The notes under the pieces were generated by a model. It was not told the origin of the DNA and made no database searches. It saw nothing but the letters and a program-made list of their open reading frames with translations. DNA of 11,049 nucleotides from NCBI GenBank assembly GCA_034660735.1, contig JAYEJQ010000048.1, positions 1-11,049 on the forward strand, written 5' to 3'. This stretch comes from JAGLTA01 sp034660735 (GTDB taxonomy: Bacteria; Patescibacteriota; Patescibacteriia; JAACEG01). A program made the translations under genes and the position numbers. Positions 1 to 7,247 of this stretch are shown here, in pieces (within the stretch, counting starts at the first letter, position 1; every line of letters starts with the position of its first letter).

Positions 1-135
1 AAGAAAATGTTAGATTGGGTGTTATGGTATAATACTGAAAGATATCATTGGAGTTTAAATTTAACTTCGCCTGTGGATTATTTATTAAATAACAATATGG
101 TTTCCAATATGAGGTGGACTAATACAAATAATTGA
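1..135 (+). CDS. C-terminal fragment of a DDE/IS481-like transposase (5' end outside the window)
   Basis: An open frame enters from the left edge and ends with TGA at 133-135, giving the last 44 residues of a protein. The segment WVLWYNTERYHWSLN followed by SPVDYLL and a terminal MRWTNT is typical of the C-terminal end of rve/DDE integrase-type transposases (IS481/IS3-like), where a WYN-x-x-RxHxxL motif lies just after the catalytic Glu. The catalytic triad itself would lie to the left and cannot be seen, so it is not possible to say whether the gene is intact. I found no clear terminal inverted repeat in the 67 bases between the stop and the next gene. The family call is from motif recognition; the exact IS family is inference. 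Confidence 0.72.
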   Translation, partial: KKMLDWVLWYNTERYHWSLNLTSPVDYLLNNNMVSNMRWTNTNN

Positions 136-202
136 TTTTTATTTAAAAAGAATGTAGATTAAAAGCAGAGAGAAAAGATAATTTTATTTTAAAAAATTAT
201 TT

Positions 203-952
203 ATGCGCGAGATAAGAATTTTAGGAGTAAAGATTGATAATATAATTAAAAGCGAGGCGATAAAAAAGATTGAACAATTTTTGTGTTCAGATAAACAGAA
301 TTATATTACAACAGTTAACCCTGAATTTTTAGTCGCGGCCCGTAAAGACAGAGATTTTTTTAATATTTTAAATAGCGCGAATCTGTCTTTGGCTGATGGT
401 TTCGGACTGTTGTTAATGTCATGTTTTTTTAAGCCGAAGATTAAAGAAAGAATTGCGGGGTCTGATTTAATAGATGATATTTTTAATATTGCTGAAAAAA
501 AAGATTGTAAAATTTGTTTATTAAATTGGAAAAATGGGCTGTCAAAAAAACAGGAAATAGACATGGCCTTGAAAAGCAGGTATCCGCGATTAAGATTTAT
601 AATTAAAGATATTGAGCGGGATTATTCTGATTTAGATATAAAAGAGATAAACGGATTTGCGCCAAAAATATTGATTGTAGGTTTGGGCGCGCCATATCAA
701 GAAAAATTTATTTACTATAATTTGTCTAAAATGCCATCAGTAAAAATAGCGGTCGGAATAGGAGGCGCGCTGGATTTTTTAACAGGCAGAATAAGCCGAG
801 CGCCATATTTTATAAAAAAAGCAGGATTTGAATGGTTATGGCGATTATTTGCGCAACCAAAACAAAGAATAAGACGGCTTAAAAGAATTTTCACAGCAGT
901 TGTTATTTTTCCAATTTTAGTTTTATTTGAAAAATTGAGAGTTGACATTTAA
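203..952 (+). CDS. WecG/TagA/CpsF family glycosyltransferase (GT26)
   Basis: 249 residues, the usual length for this family. These enzymes add a sugar, typically N-acetylmannosamine or its uronic acid, to an undecaprenyl-diphosphate-linked acceptor on the cytoplasmic face of the membrane, an early step in teichoic acid, enterobacterial common antigen or capsule assembly. Visible landmarks are TVNPEF at 37-42, ADG at 64-66 with Asp65 at the position of the proposed catalytic base of TagA (and Thr37 also matching), ERIAGSDL at 82-89, GAPYQEKF at 162-169 and GGALDFLTGRISRAP at 187-201. The C-terminal 48 residues are basic and hydrophobic (WLWRLFAQPKQR, then a nonpolar run near 231-245), matching the membrane-binding appendage of TagA. 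Donor and acceptor cannot be deduced. The start has no Shine-Dalgarno sequence but aligns with the family N-terminus. It follows the transposase tail and precedes proS by 47 bases. Confidence 0.92.
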   Translation: MREIRILGVKIDNIIKSEAIKKIEQFLCSDKQNYITTVNPEFLVAARKDRDFFNILNSANLSLADGFGLLLMSCFFKPKIKERIAGSDLIDDIFNIAEKKDCKICLLNWKNGLSKKQEIDMALKSRYPRLRFIIKDIERDYSDLDIKEINGFAPKILIVGLGAPYQEKFIYYNLSKMPSVKIAVGIGGALDFLTGRISRAPYFIKKAGFEWLWRLFAQPKQRIRRLKRIFTAVVIFPILVLFEKLRVDI

Positions 953-970
953 CTACTATTTTGTTAATAT
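942..970 (+). promoter_or_regulatory. Putative promoter of proS
   Basis: A perfect -35 box TTGACA (942-947) lies over the last codons of the glycosyltransferase gene. After a 17-base spacer comes a TAATAT -10 box (965-970) preceded by TGT, giving an extended -10. The start of transcription would be near 977, leaving a short A-rich leader of about 23 bases before the proS ATG at 1000. The -35 and the spacing are good and the -10 matches 4 of 6 bases. In DNA this AT-rich, chance matches are a real possibility. Confidence 0.5.
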
Positions 971-999
971 TCAATAAAATAGATAATCAGTAAAAAAAA

Positions 1000-2256
1000 A
1001 TGAAACAATCACAGTTATTCGCCAAGACAATAAAATCGTATCCTAAAGACGAAGTTAGTTTTAACGCGCAAATTTTAATTAAGGCGGGTTTTGTGTATAA
1101 GGAAATGTCAGGCGTTTATACTTTTTTGCCACTGGGTTTAAGAGTAATTGAAAAAATCAAAAATATTATCAGGGAGGAATTGAATAATATCGGCGCTTTT
1201 GAACTGAAAATGACGGCTTTACAGAAAAAAGATATTTGGGAAAAAACCGATCGTTGGGATGAGAAAAAAGTAAATGATTGGTTTCGCACGAATTTAAAAA
1301 ACGGAACGGAATTGGGATTGGCTTTTACGCACGAGGAGCCGTTAACTAATTTAATGAAAAATTATATTTCATCATATAGGGATTTGCCAACGTATGTTTA
1401 TCAATTTCAAACAAAGTTCAGGAATGAACTCAGGGCAAAATCAGGGTTAATTCGCGGCAGAGAGTTTATTATGAAGGATTTGTATGATTTTTCGCTAAAC
1501 AAAAAGGAGCATGATAAATTTTACGAAAAAATGAAGGATGTCTATATGAAGATATTTAATCGCGTCGGCATTGGTAGCAAGACATATTTAACTATGTCTT
1601 CTGGCGGGTCGTTTTCAAAATATTCTTTTGAATTTCAAACGATTTCTGATGCTGGCGAAGATGTGATTTTATATGATGAAAAAAAGAGAATCGCGATTAA
1701 TAAAGATGATTATTCAGAGGAAATTTTTGTTGATTTTAATCTTAAAAAAGAAGAATTAAATTTTAAAGAAGCAAGATCAATTGAAGTTGGAGATATTTAT
1801 ACATTGGGCGAAAAATATTCAAAAGTTTTAGGGCTCACTTATAATGATAAAAATGGCAACAAAAATATTGTTTATATGGGTTCTTACGGAATAGGCGTTC
1901 CGAGGCTGATGGGAACGGCAGTTGAGGTTTTTAATGACGACAAAGGCATAATTTGGCCTGAAGCGATCGCGCCGTTTCGCGTCCATCTTATTTCATTAAA
2001 TCAAAATAGCCAAGCTGAAAATTTGTATCAAGATTTGCAAGAAGTTGGAATTGAAGTATTGTACGACGATCGCGAGGATTGTAGCGCTGGAGAAAAATTT
2101 ACGGACGCAGATTTAATTGGCTGTCCATATCGCATAGTCGTGAGTAAAAAGACATTGGAAAAAAACAGCATTGAAATAAAAAAGCGAAACAGTGAAAAAT
2201 GCGAGTTAGTTAAAATTAGCGATTTAGTTGATTTTTTTAAAAAAACAGTTAAATAG
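1000..2256 (+). CDS. proS: Prolyl-tRNA synthetase, short form without the INS editing domain
   Basis: Class II aminoacyl-tRNA synthetase that charges tRNA-Pro with proline in the cytoplasm. Class II motif 1 lies around GVYTFLPLGLRV (38-49), motif 2 is FRNELRAKSGLIRGREF (140-156) followed by MKDLYDF, and motif 3 is GSYGIGVPRLMG (294-305) with the conserved arginine at 302. The anticodon-binding domain follows (about 320-418), including YDDREDCSAGEKFTDADLIG. At 418 residues it is about 150 shorter than the E. coli enzyme (about 570). The missing part is the editing insertion normally found between motifs 2 and 3, where only a short linker remains. Such short bacterial-type ProRS are known from alphaproteobacteria, mitochondria and many reduced genomes. 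Proofreading of Ala-tRNA-Pro would then need a free-standing deacylase or be absent. No Shine-Dalgarno sequence precedes the ATG; the N-terminus MKQSQLF matches the family start. Confidence 0.95.
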   Translation: MKQSQLFAKTIKSYPKDEVSFNAQILIKAGFVYKEMSGVYTFLPLGLRVIEKIKNIIREELNNIGAFELKMTALQKKDIWEKTDRWDEKKVNDWFRTNLKNGTELGLAFTHEEPLTNLMKNYISSYRDLPTYVYQFQTKFRNELRAKSGLIRGREFIMKDLYDFSLNKKEHDKFYEKMKDVYMKIFNRVGIGSKTYLTMSSGGSFSKYSFEFQTISDAGEDVILYDEKKRIAINKDDYSEEIFVDFNLKKEELNFKEARSIEVGDIYTLGEKYSKVLGLTYNDKNGNKNIVYMGSYGIGVPRLMGTAVEVFNDDKGIIWPEAIAPFRVHLISLNQNSQAENLYQDLQEVGIEVLYDDREDCSAGEKFTDADLIGCPYRIVVSKKTLEKNSIEIKKRNSEKCELVKISDLVDFFKKTVK

Positions 2257-2264
2257 ATTCGCTT

Positions 2265-2299
2265 GATTCCTAATTCCTAATTCCTAATTCTTAATTCAT
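2265..2299. repeat. Heptanucleotide tandem repeat in the proS-mreB gap
   Basis: Five consecutive 7-base units: GATTCCT, AATTCCT, AATTCCT, AATTCTT, AATTCAT. They fill most of the 48 bases between the proS stop and the mreB start and end 5 bases before the mreB ATG, so they make up most of the mreB leader. The middle units are identical and the outer ones have drifted. No ribosome-binding site lies in this gap. Confidence 0.9.
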
Positions 2300-2304
2300 T
2301 TTTT

Positions 2305-3354
2305 ATGTTTAATTTTAAAAAAAATTTTTCACAAAATATAAGCATAGATTTGGGGACTTCAAATATTCTGATGCACACGGGAGAAAAAGGGATTATTGTT
2401 AATGAGCCGTCTGTTGTGGCGATTAACAATAAAACAGACCAAATTATATCTGTCGGACATGAAGCGAAAAAGATGATAGGTCGTGTTCCTCCATATATTA
2501 AAGTTGTTAAACCGCTTGTGAATGGTATAGTTTCAGATTTTGAAGTGACTGAAAAAATGTTGAAGTATTTTATTGAACGGATACAAAGTAATCATTTTAT
2601 AAATATATCACGTCCGCGTGTTATTGTCGGCGTGCCTATTGGTATTACAGAAGTTGAAAAAAAAGCGGTTGAAGACGCCGTAATGTCTGCTGGCGTAAAG
2701 GAGGTTTTTTTAATTGAATTGCCGATTGCTGCAGCTTTGGGCGCTGGATTACAAATAGGAAAAGCAAGTGGAAATTTAATAATTGATATCGGTGGCGGTA
2801 TAACTGAAATTGCCGTTATTTCTTTAGAGGGGATTGTTAATTGGAAAAAACTTGATATCGCGGGAAATAAACTTGACCAAAATATAATTCAAGCAATTCG
2901 CGATGAATTCAATGTCTTATTAGGAGAGAGTATCGCGGAAGATATTAAAATGAAAATCGGTTCCGTGATGCCTTTGGAAAAAGAGCTAAAAATGAATGTG
3001 CGCGGAAGAGATCTTATTTCAGGATTGCCCAAAGAGATTATTTTAAATAATACTCAAATTAAAAACGCTTTAAATCGATCGCTTACGATAATTATTGACA
3101 ATATAAAATCTATATTAGAAATAACACCGCCTGAACTTGTCGCTGATATTTATCAAAAAGGAATAATAATTTGCGGAGGCGGCGCGTTATTAAAGGGGCT
3201 TGAAAAATTTATAAATAGCGCAATAAAAATTCCTGTTATTTTAGCAGATGATCCGCTCACTTGCTCTATTCGAGGTTGTAACGTTTTATTTGAAGACGAA
3301 AAGATGCTTAAAAATATTATGTCTTTTATAAATAACAGCCCTGTCATTCAGTAA
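2305..3354 (+). CDS. mreB: Rod-shape actin homologue MreB with altered catalytic residues
   Basis: 349 residues, normal for MreB, the membrane-bound actin-like filament that organises lateral peptidoglycan synthesis. The N-terminal MFNFKKNF could form the amphipathic membrane-binding helix. Phosphate-1 loop IDLGTSN is at 14-20, NEPSVVA at 33-39, phosphate-2 loop DIGGG at 161-165, and the adenosine motif GGGALLKGL at 291-299. The Mg-coordinating aspartates (Asp15, Asp161) are kept. The segment FLIELPIAAALGAGL (135-149) has Leu139 where other MreBs have the Glu just before Pro. GGGITE has Ile166 where others have Thr. In Caulobacter MreB these two positions are Glu140 and Thr167, which position the attacking water. 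The protein therefore probably binds ATP but hydrolyses it poorly, which is inference. It is the first gene of mreB-mreC-mreD-mrdA. The ATG has no Shine-Dalgarno sequence. Confidence 0.95.
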   Translation: MFNFKKNFSQNISIDLGTSNILMHTGEKGIIVNEPSVVAINNKTDQIISVGHEAKKMIGRVPPYIKVVKPLVNGIVSDFEVTEKMLKYFIERIQSNHFINISRPRVIVGVPIGITEVEKKAVEDAVMSAGVKEVFLIELPIAAALGAGLQIGKASGNLIIDIGGGITEIAVISLEGIVNWKKLDIAGNKLDQNIIQAIRDEFNVLLGESIAEDIKMKIGSVMPLEKELKMNVRGRDLISGLPKEIILNNTQIKNALNRSLTIIIDNIKSILEITPPELVADIYQKGIIICGGGALLKGLEKFINSAIKIPVILADDPLTCSIRGCNVLFEDEKMLKNIMSFINNSPVIQ

Positions 3355-3378
3355 TTATAATTTAAATTAATAGATAAA

Positions 3379-4194
3379 ATGCTTGATAAGAAAAAAATTA
3401 AACTACAACTATTTTTTATTTTGGCAGTTATAATACTGTCTGTTTTTTTATTTAAAACAAAAAATAATATAATCACAAACAGTTGGCCAGCAAAAATTTT
3501 TATAAAGATTCAATCGCCCGCAAGCGCTTTTTTTGCGCGTTTTAATAAATCTTTTTCTATTTTATTTAACAATGAAAGCGCGCAATGCGATACTGAAAAA
3601 ATAATAGAAAATTATTTAATTATACATAATGAAAAAAATAAAATTTTAATAAAAGAAAACGAAAATTTAAAAGCAACGGTTAATTTTTTGTCTGATAGCG
3701 GTTATTTACATGGCAAAAAGGATAATTTTATAAGTGCTTATATAATAAGCAAAGATCAGGTAGATCAATCTATAATAATAATTGACAAGGGGCTAAAAGA
3801 TGGATTGCGGGCTGGAATGCCAGTTATTAAAGACAGAGGAATTTTAATCGGCAAAATAATAAAAGCAGACGATTTTATTTCTTATATAATTTTAACAACT
3901 GACAACAGAAGCCAATTCGCGGTTTCAATAAATGACGAGGATGAAATCAGCGGATTGGCATGCGGAAATTATAACCTAACAATTAAAATGGATTTAATTC
4001 CAATTGATAAAGACATTAAAAAAGGGGACATTGCCATAACATCAGGATCTGAAAAATTTGTCCCGCATGGGTTGATAGTCGGTAAGATAGTGAAAGTTGA
4101 CAAGAATGATAATGATATTTTTCAAAGCGCTGAATTAGCGCCATTATCCTCTATGGATAATTTAAATATTATAACTATTCTAAAAAATGAATAA
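3379..4194 (+). CDS. mreC: Rod shape-determining protein MreC
   Basis: 271 residues, within the usual MreC range. MreC is a bitopic inner-membrane protein that links the MreB filament to PBP2 and activates it. A short basic N-terminus is followed by one membrane helix at about 9-25, a region rich in Asn, Lys and Glu at about 73-104 that should form the dimerising coiled coil, and then the periplasmic-type beta domains. Family signatures are IIIDKGLKDGLRAGMPVI, GILIGKI, LTTDNRSQFAVSI, then GDIAITSGSEKFVPHGLIVG and the closing APLSSMDNL. It begins 24 bases after mreB and overlaps the next gene by 8 bases (ATGAATAA), as expected for co-translated members of the cluster. Confidence 0.92.
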   Translation: MLDKKKIKLQLFFILAVIILSVFLFKTKNNIITNSWPAKIFIKIQSPASAFFARFNKSFSILFNNESAQCDTEKIIENYLIIHNEKNKILIKENENLKATVNFLSDSGYLHGKKDNFISAYIISKDQVDQSIIIIDKGLKDGLRAGMPVIKDRGILIGKIIKADDFISYIILTTDNRSQFAVSINDEDEISGLACGNYNLTIKMDLIPIDKDIKKGDIAITSGSEKFVPHGLIVGKIVKVDKNDNDIFQSAELAPLSSMDNLNIITILKNE

Positions 4195-4702
4195 GAAAAT
4201 TAAAAAAATTTTTATTAATTTTTTATTTTTTTTTATGCTGTTTATCGCGCAATTGGCAATAATTGCAAATGCAGCATATCCTCTAAATAGATTGCAGTTA
4301 TTTTTATCTCTGTTGTCAGTGATGCTGTTGTTTAATAAAAATGATAATTGCATTTGGGCGTGGTGGATTTTATTCGCTGTTGTTTTGAATAGTTATTCTA
4401 TTTATCCGATTTTTGTCATTCCGTTAATTTTAACTATCACAATTTTAATATCAGATTTTTCTTTTAATAATTTTTTTACAAATAGATCCTATTATTCTCT
4501 TTTAGCTGTCTGTTTTATCGCCACAATTTTTTATAATATATTTTTATTATGGTTAAAGCACATACTTGACAATTTATATTTTCAAAATATGAATTTTGTA
4601 TTTGATGTTTTTTTAACTGATTTATTATGGCAGATACTGCTTAACTCTTTTATAGCGATTATATTTTTCGCATTTTTTAAAAGATTAAAATATGCAAGAT
4701 AA
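4187..4702 (+). CDS. mreD: Probable rod shape-determining membrane protein MreD
   Basis: 171 residues, almost entirely hydrophobic apart from a lysine-rich N-terminus (NKKIKKIF), with about five predicted membrane segments. MreD is the integral membrane partner of MreC in the elongasome and is poorly conserved in sequence, so the call rests mainly on length, membrane profile and position between mreC and mrdA. The start codon lies inside mreC (8-base overlap) and the stop lies inside mrdA (11-base overlap), which indicates translational coupling. No Shine-Dalgarno sequence is visible. Another small membrane protein in this slot cannot be excluded from sequence alone. Confidence 0.75.
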   Translation: MNKKIKKIFINFLFFFMLFIAQLAIIANAAYPLNRLQLFLSLLSVMLLFNKNDNCIWAWWILFAVVLNSYSIYPIFVIPLILTITILISDFSFNNFFTNRSYYSLLAVCFIATIFYNIFLLWLKHILDNLYFQNMNFVFDVFLTDLLWQILLNSFIAIIFFAFFKRLKYAR

Positions 4703-6692
4703 AAAATTTTTTCAACCTTTCAAAGAAATTAAAAAAGTTAATCGCGATAATCAATTTCTTGGAGATTTTTCAGCGATTGTTACTATTGATAAAAATAGCG
4801 AGGACGATAAAAATTTTATCGGATCAGCTGTTGATAAAAAAAGATTGGCGATATTTTTGTCGTTTATATTTTTATTAATTTCAGCGCTGTTTTTACGGAT
4901 TTTTTATTTGCAGATTATCAAAGGAGATTATTATCTTGGCATTGCAGAAGGGAATAGAATAAAAATAGAAATTATTAAAGCAAAAAGAGGGGTTATTTAT
5001 GATAAAAATTTAAAACAGATAGTTTTTAATCGTCCTAATTTTTCTTTAGTAATAATTCCAAATTTATTTTTTAATGAATTTTGCCAAATTAAAAAAAATG
5101 AAGATTGCGATGAATTTTGCCACGTTGAAAAAAGAAAATACTGCAAGGACTCCGCTTTGAATTTTATAATAGAACTTTTTCAAAATAAAGAATATAATGA
5201 AAATTTTATAAATAATTTGAAATTAAATTTAAGCAAACTTAATATAGAATCTAAGCAAGAAACGATACTTAATGAGAATATAGCATATCAGGACGCGCTT
5301 AATTTAAAAAATAGCATTCAAAATATAGATTGGCTTGATTTAAAAATTGACAGCATGAGAGAGTATCTGCCTTTGGTAAGTATGTCGCATTGGATCGGAT
5401 ATACAGGCAGGATAAGTCCAGAAGAATTAGAAATATTTGAAAATGAGGATTATCTATTAAACGATTATATCGGCAAAACAGGGGTTGAAAAATATTATGA
5501 AAAAAAATTAAAAGGTAATGATGGAAAAAAGGAGATAGAAGTTAACGCATTGGGGGAGGAAAAAGAAATTATGAGCATAACATTTCCTGAAAATGGATTA
5601 AATTTGCGCTTAACAATAGATTATGAATTACAAGAAGAGATTGAAAATATTATTAAAAGGCAATTAGTAAAAATAAAAAAACATAAAGCCGCGGTTGTCG
5701 CGATAGATCCGAGGAACGGAGAAATTTTGACATTAGTTAGTCTTCCGAGTTTTTTATCAAACGATTTTGCTTATAAAATAGAAACTGAAAAATACCAATC
5801 TTTGCTTAATGATATTGATAAGCCGCTGTTTCACAGGGCGGTTATGGGTGAATATCCTTCTGGATCTATAATTAAGCCAGTGATCGCGGTAGCAGCATTA
5901 GAAGAGGGCATAATTACGCGACATACATCTTTTTTAAGCACAGGAGGAATATCAATAGGCGGGTGGTTTTTTCCAGATTGGCAATCAGGAGGACACGGGT
6001 CCGTGAATGTCAGAAAGGCGATTGCTAATTCAGTTAATACATTTTTTTATATTGTCGGCGGCGGTTATAATAATTTTAACGGTTTAGGAATAGAAAAAAT
6101 GAAAGAATATGAAGAAAAATTTGGTTTAAATAATAAAACAGGAATAGACTTGCCTTATGAAGCAAGAGGATTTTTGCCGACAAAGGATTGGAAGAAAGAG
6201 ACGCGCGGCGAGGACTGGTATATTGGCGATACTTATAATTTAGCAATAGGGCAGGGAGATTTATTGATAACGCCGTTGCAAGCCGCTGTTTTCACATCTA
6301 TTATTGCCAACGGAGGGATTTATTACCGTCCGCACCTATTGAAAAAAATTTTAAATGAAGACGGTAAAATTATAAAAGAAATAAAACCAGAGATCGTGAG
6401 GGAAAATTTTATAAGCAAAAAAAATTTACATATAGTGGCTATGGGGATGCGTGATTGCGTGACTTACGGAAGTTGCCGATGGCTTGCTGATTTGCCGGTT
6501 AAAGCCGCTGGCAAGACTGGCACTGCTCAGCATTCTAAAGACAAGTATCCGCACGCTTGGTTTACATGTTTTGCCCCTTTTGATAATCCTGAAATTGTTT
6601 TAGCTGTTTTAATTGAAGAAGGCGAGGGGGGGTCAAAAATAGCGGCTCCGATTGCAAAAGAAATTTTAAAATGGTATTTTAATAAAAATTAA
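4692..6692 (+). CDS. mrdA: Penicillin-binding protein 2, class B transpeptidase of cell elongation
   Basis: 666 residues. PBP2 cross-links new peptidoglycan outside the membrane and works with RodA and MreBCD. Order of parts: a cytoplasmic N-terminus of about 50 residues, longer than the roughly 20 of the E. coli protein; one membrane helix at about 52-73; the dimerisation/pedestal region starting at KAKRGVIYDKN; and a transpeptidase domain with all three active-site motifs, SIIK (Ser392, Lys395), SVN (447-449) and KTG (608-610). Other family segments are WIGYTGRISPEE, IGKTGVEKYYE and IGQGDLLITPLQAA. In the pedestal region, residues 129-152 form a tandem duplication carrying four cysteines (131, 139, 143, 151) that would lie outside the cell membrane. 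The gene overlaps mreD by 11 bases, which also fixes the start. rodA is not in the window. Confidence 0.93.
   Translation: MQDKKFFQPFKEIKKVNRDNQFLGDFSAIVTIDKNSEDDKNFIGSAVDKKRLAIFLSFIFLLISALFLRIFYLQIIKGDYYLGIAEGNRIKIEIIKAKRGVIYDKNLKQIVFNRPNFSLVIIPNLFFNEFCQIKKNEDCDEFCHVEKRKYCKDSALNFIIELFQNKEYNENFINNLKLNLSKLNIESKQETILNENIAYQDALNLKNSIQNIDWLDLKIDSMREYLPLVSMSHWIGYTGRISPEELEIFENEDYLLNDYIGKTGVEKYYEKKLKGNDGKKEIEVNALGEEKEIMSITFPENGLNLRLTIDYELQEEIENIIKRQLVKIKKHKAAVVAIDPRNGEILTLVSLPSFLSNDFAYKIETEKYQSLLNDIDKPLFHRAVMGEYPSGSIIKPVIAVAALEEGIITRHTSFLSTGGISIGGWFFPDWQSGGHGSVNVRKAIANSVNTFFYIVGGGYNNFNGLGIEKMKEYEEKFGLNNKTGIDLPYEARGFLPTKDWKKETRGEDWYIGDTYNLAIGQGDLLITPLQAAVFTSIIANGGIYYRPHLLKKILNEDGKIIKEIKPEIVRENFISKKNLHIVAMGMRDCVTYGSCRWLADLPVKAAGKTGTAQHSKDKYPHAWFTCFAPFDNPEIVLAVLIEEGEGGSKIAAPIAKEILKWYFNKN
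5076..5147 (+). repeat. 36-bp in-frame tandem duplication inside mrdA encoding a double Cys motif
   Basis: Two adjacent 36-base units, 5076-5111 and 5112-5147, agree at about 26 of 36 positions, including the first 11 bases (GAATTTTGCCA). They encode two 12-residue copies starting with EFC and each having a second Cys eight residues on, giving Cys-x7-Cys-x3-Cys-x7-Cys. The copies have diverged but kept the cysteines and the EFC start, which suggests an old duplication under selection. By topology the segment is extracytoplasmic. Confidence 0.75.
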
Positions 6693-6717
6693 AAATTAAA
6701 ATTTTAACAAAAAAATT

Positions 6718-7173
6718 ATGAGTAAAAATTTGATAACCCCAGCGGGTTTGGAAAAATTAAAAAAAGAGCTTAATGAATTAAAAATAGTTAAACGTCCAGC
6801 GCTCACTGAGAGGATAAAGAACGCCAAAGAACTTGGCGATCTAAGCGAAAACGCGGATTATCAAGACGCTAAAGAAGCGCAAGGCTTTATGGAAGGCAGG
6901 ATTTTAGAATTGGAAAATATTATAAAAACTGCTACTGTTATAGATAAAAAAATGGGCGATAAAATCGGCATAAGTTCAATTGTTAAACTTAAAAGCCGTG
7001 ACAATATTATTAAATATACAATTGTAGGCGCAAGCGAAGTTGATCTATTAAACAAAAAAATTTCAAATGAGTCGCCTTTAGGTTCGGCTTTGATGGATAA
7101 AAAAACTGGCGATAAAATTACAATTGAAACTCCAAACGGAAAAGCAGAATATGAGATTTTAGATGTAAATTAA
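6718..7173 (+). CDS. greA: Transcript cleavage factor GreA
   Basis: 151 residues, close to the usual 158. GreA enters the secondary channel of RNA polymerase and stimulates cleavage of backtracked RNA. The N-terminal antiparallel coiled coil (about 10-75) carries the tip motif GDLSENADY with the acidic residues Asp41 and Glu44 that help hold the catalytic metal. The C-terminal FKBP-like domain (about 82-151) includes the family signature ISNESPLGSALMDKKTGD. The start ITPAGLEKLKKEL is the standard GreA N-terminus. It lies 25 bases after mrdA, with only an A/T-rich spacer and no terminator, so it probably belongs to the mre transcript. No Shine-Dalgarno sequence is visible. Confidence 0.95.
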   Translation: MSKNLITPAGLEKLKKELNELKIVKRPALTERIKNAKELGDLSENADYQDAKEAQGFMEGRILELENIIKTATVIDKKMGDKIGISSIVKLKSRDNIIKYTIVGASEVDLLNKKISNESPLGSALMDKKTGDKITIETPNGKAEYEILDVN

Positions 7174-7247
7174 AAATAATTTAAAATTATGCCTTAATTT
7201 CGCTTATAGTATGTATTATTCTATCGCTGCTGGCGAATATGCGGATA

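Noticed and set aside
3356..3361. TATAAT between mreB and mreC as a possible internal promoter
   Set aside because: No -35 box at a suitable distance; a chance match is likely in an A/T-rich gap inside a tight gene cluster.
6683..6717. AAAAATT-like repeats between mrdA and greA
   Set aside because: Low-complexity A/T sequence with no clear unit conservation beyond what the base composition would give.
7174..7247. Possible terminator between the convergent greA and four-helix protein genes
   Set aside because: Only very short, A/T-only or 4-bp stems can be drawn, so I do not call a terminator.
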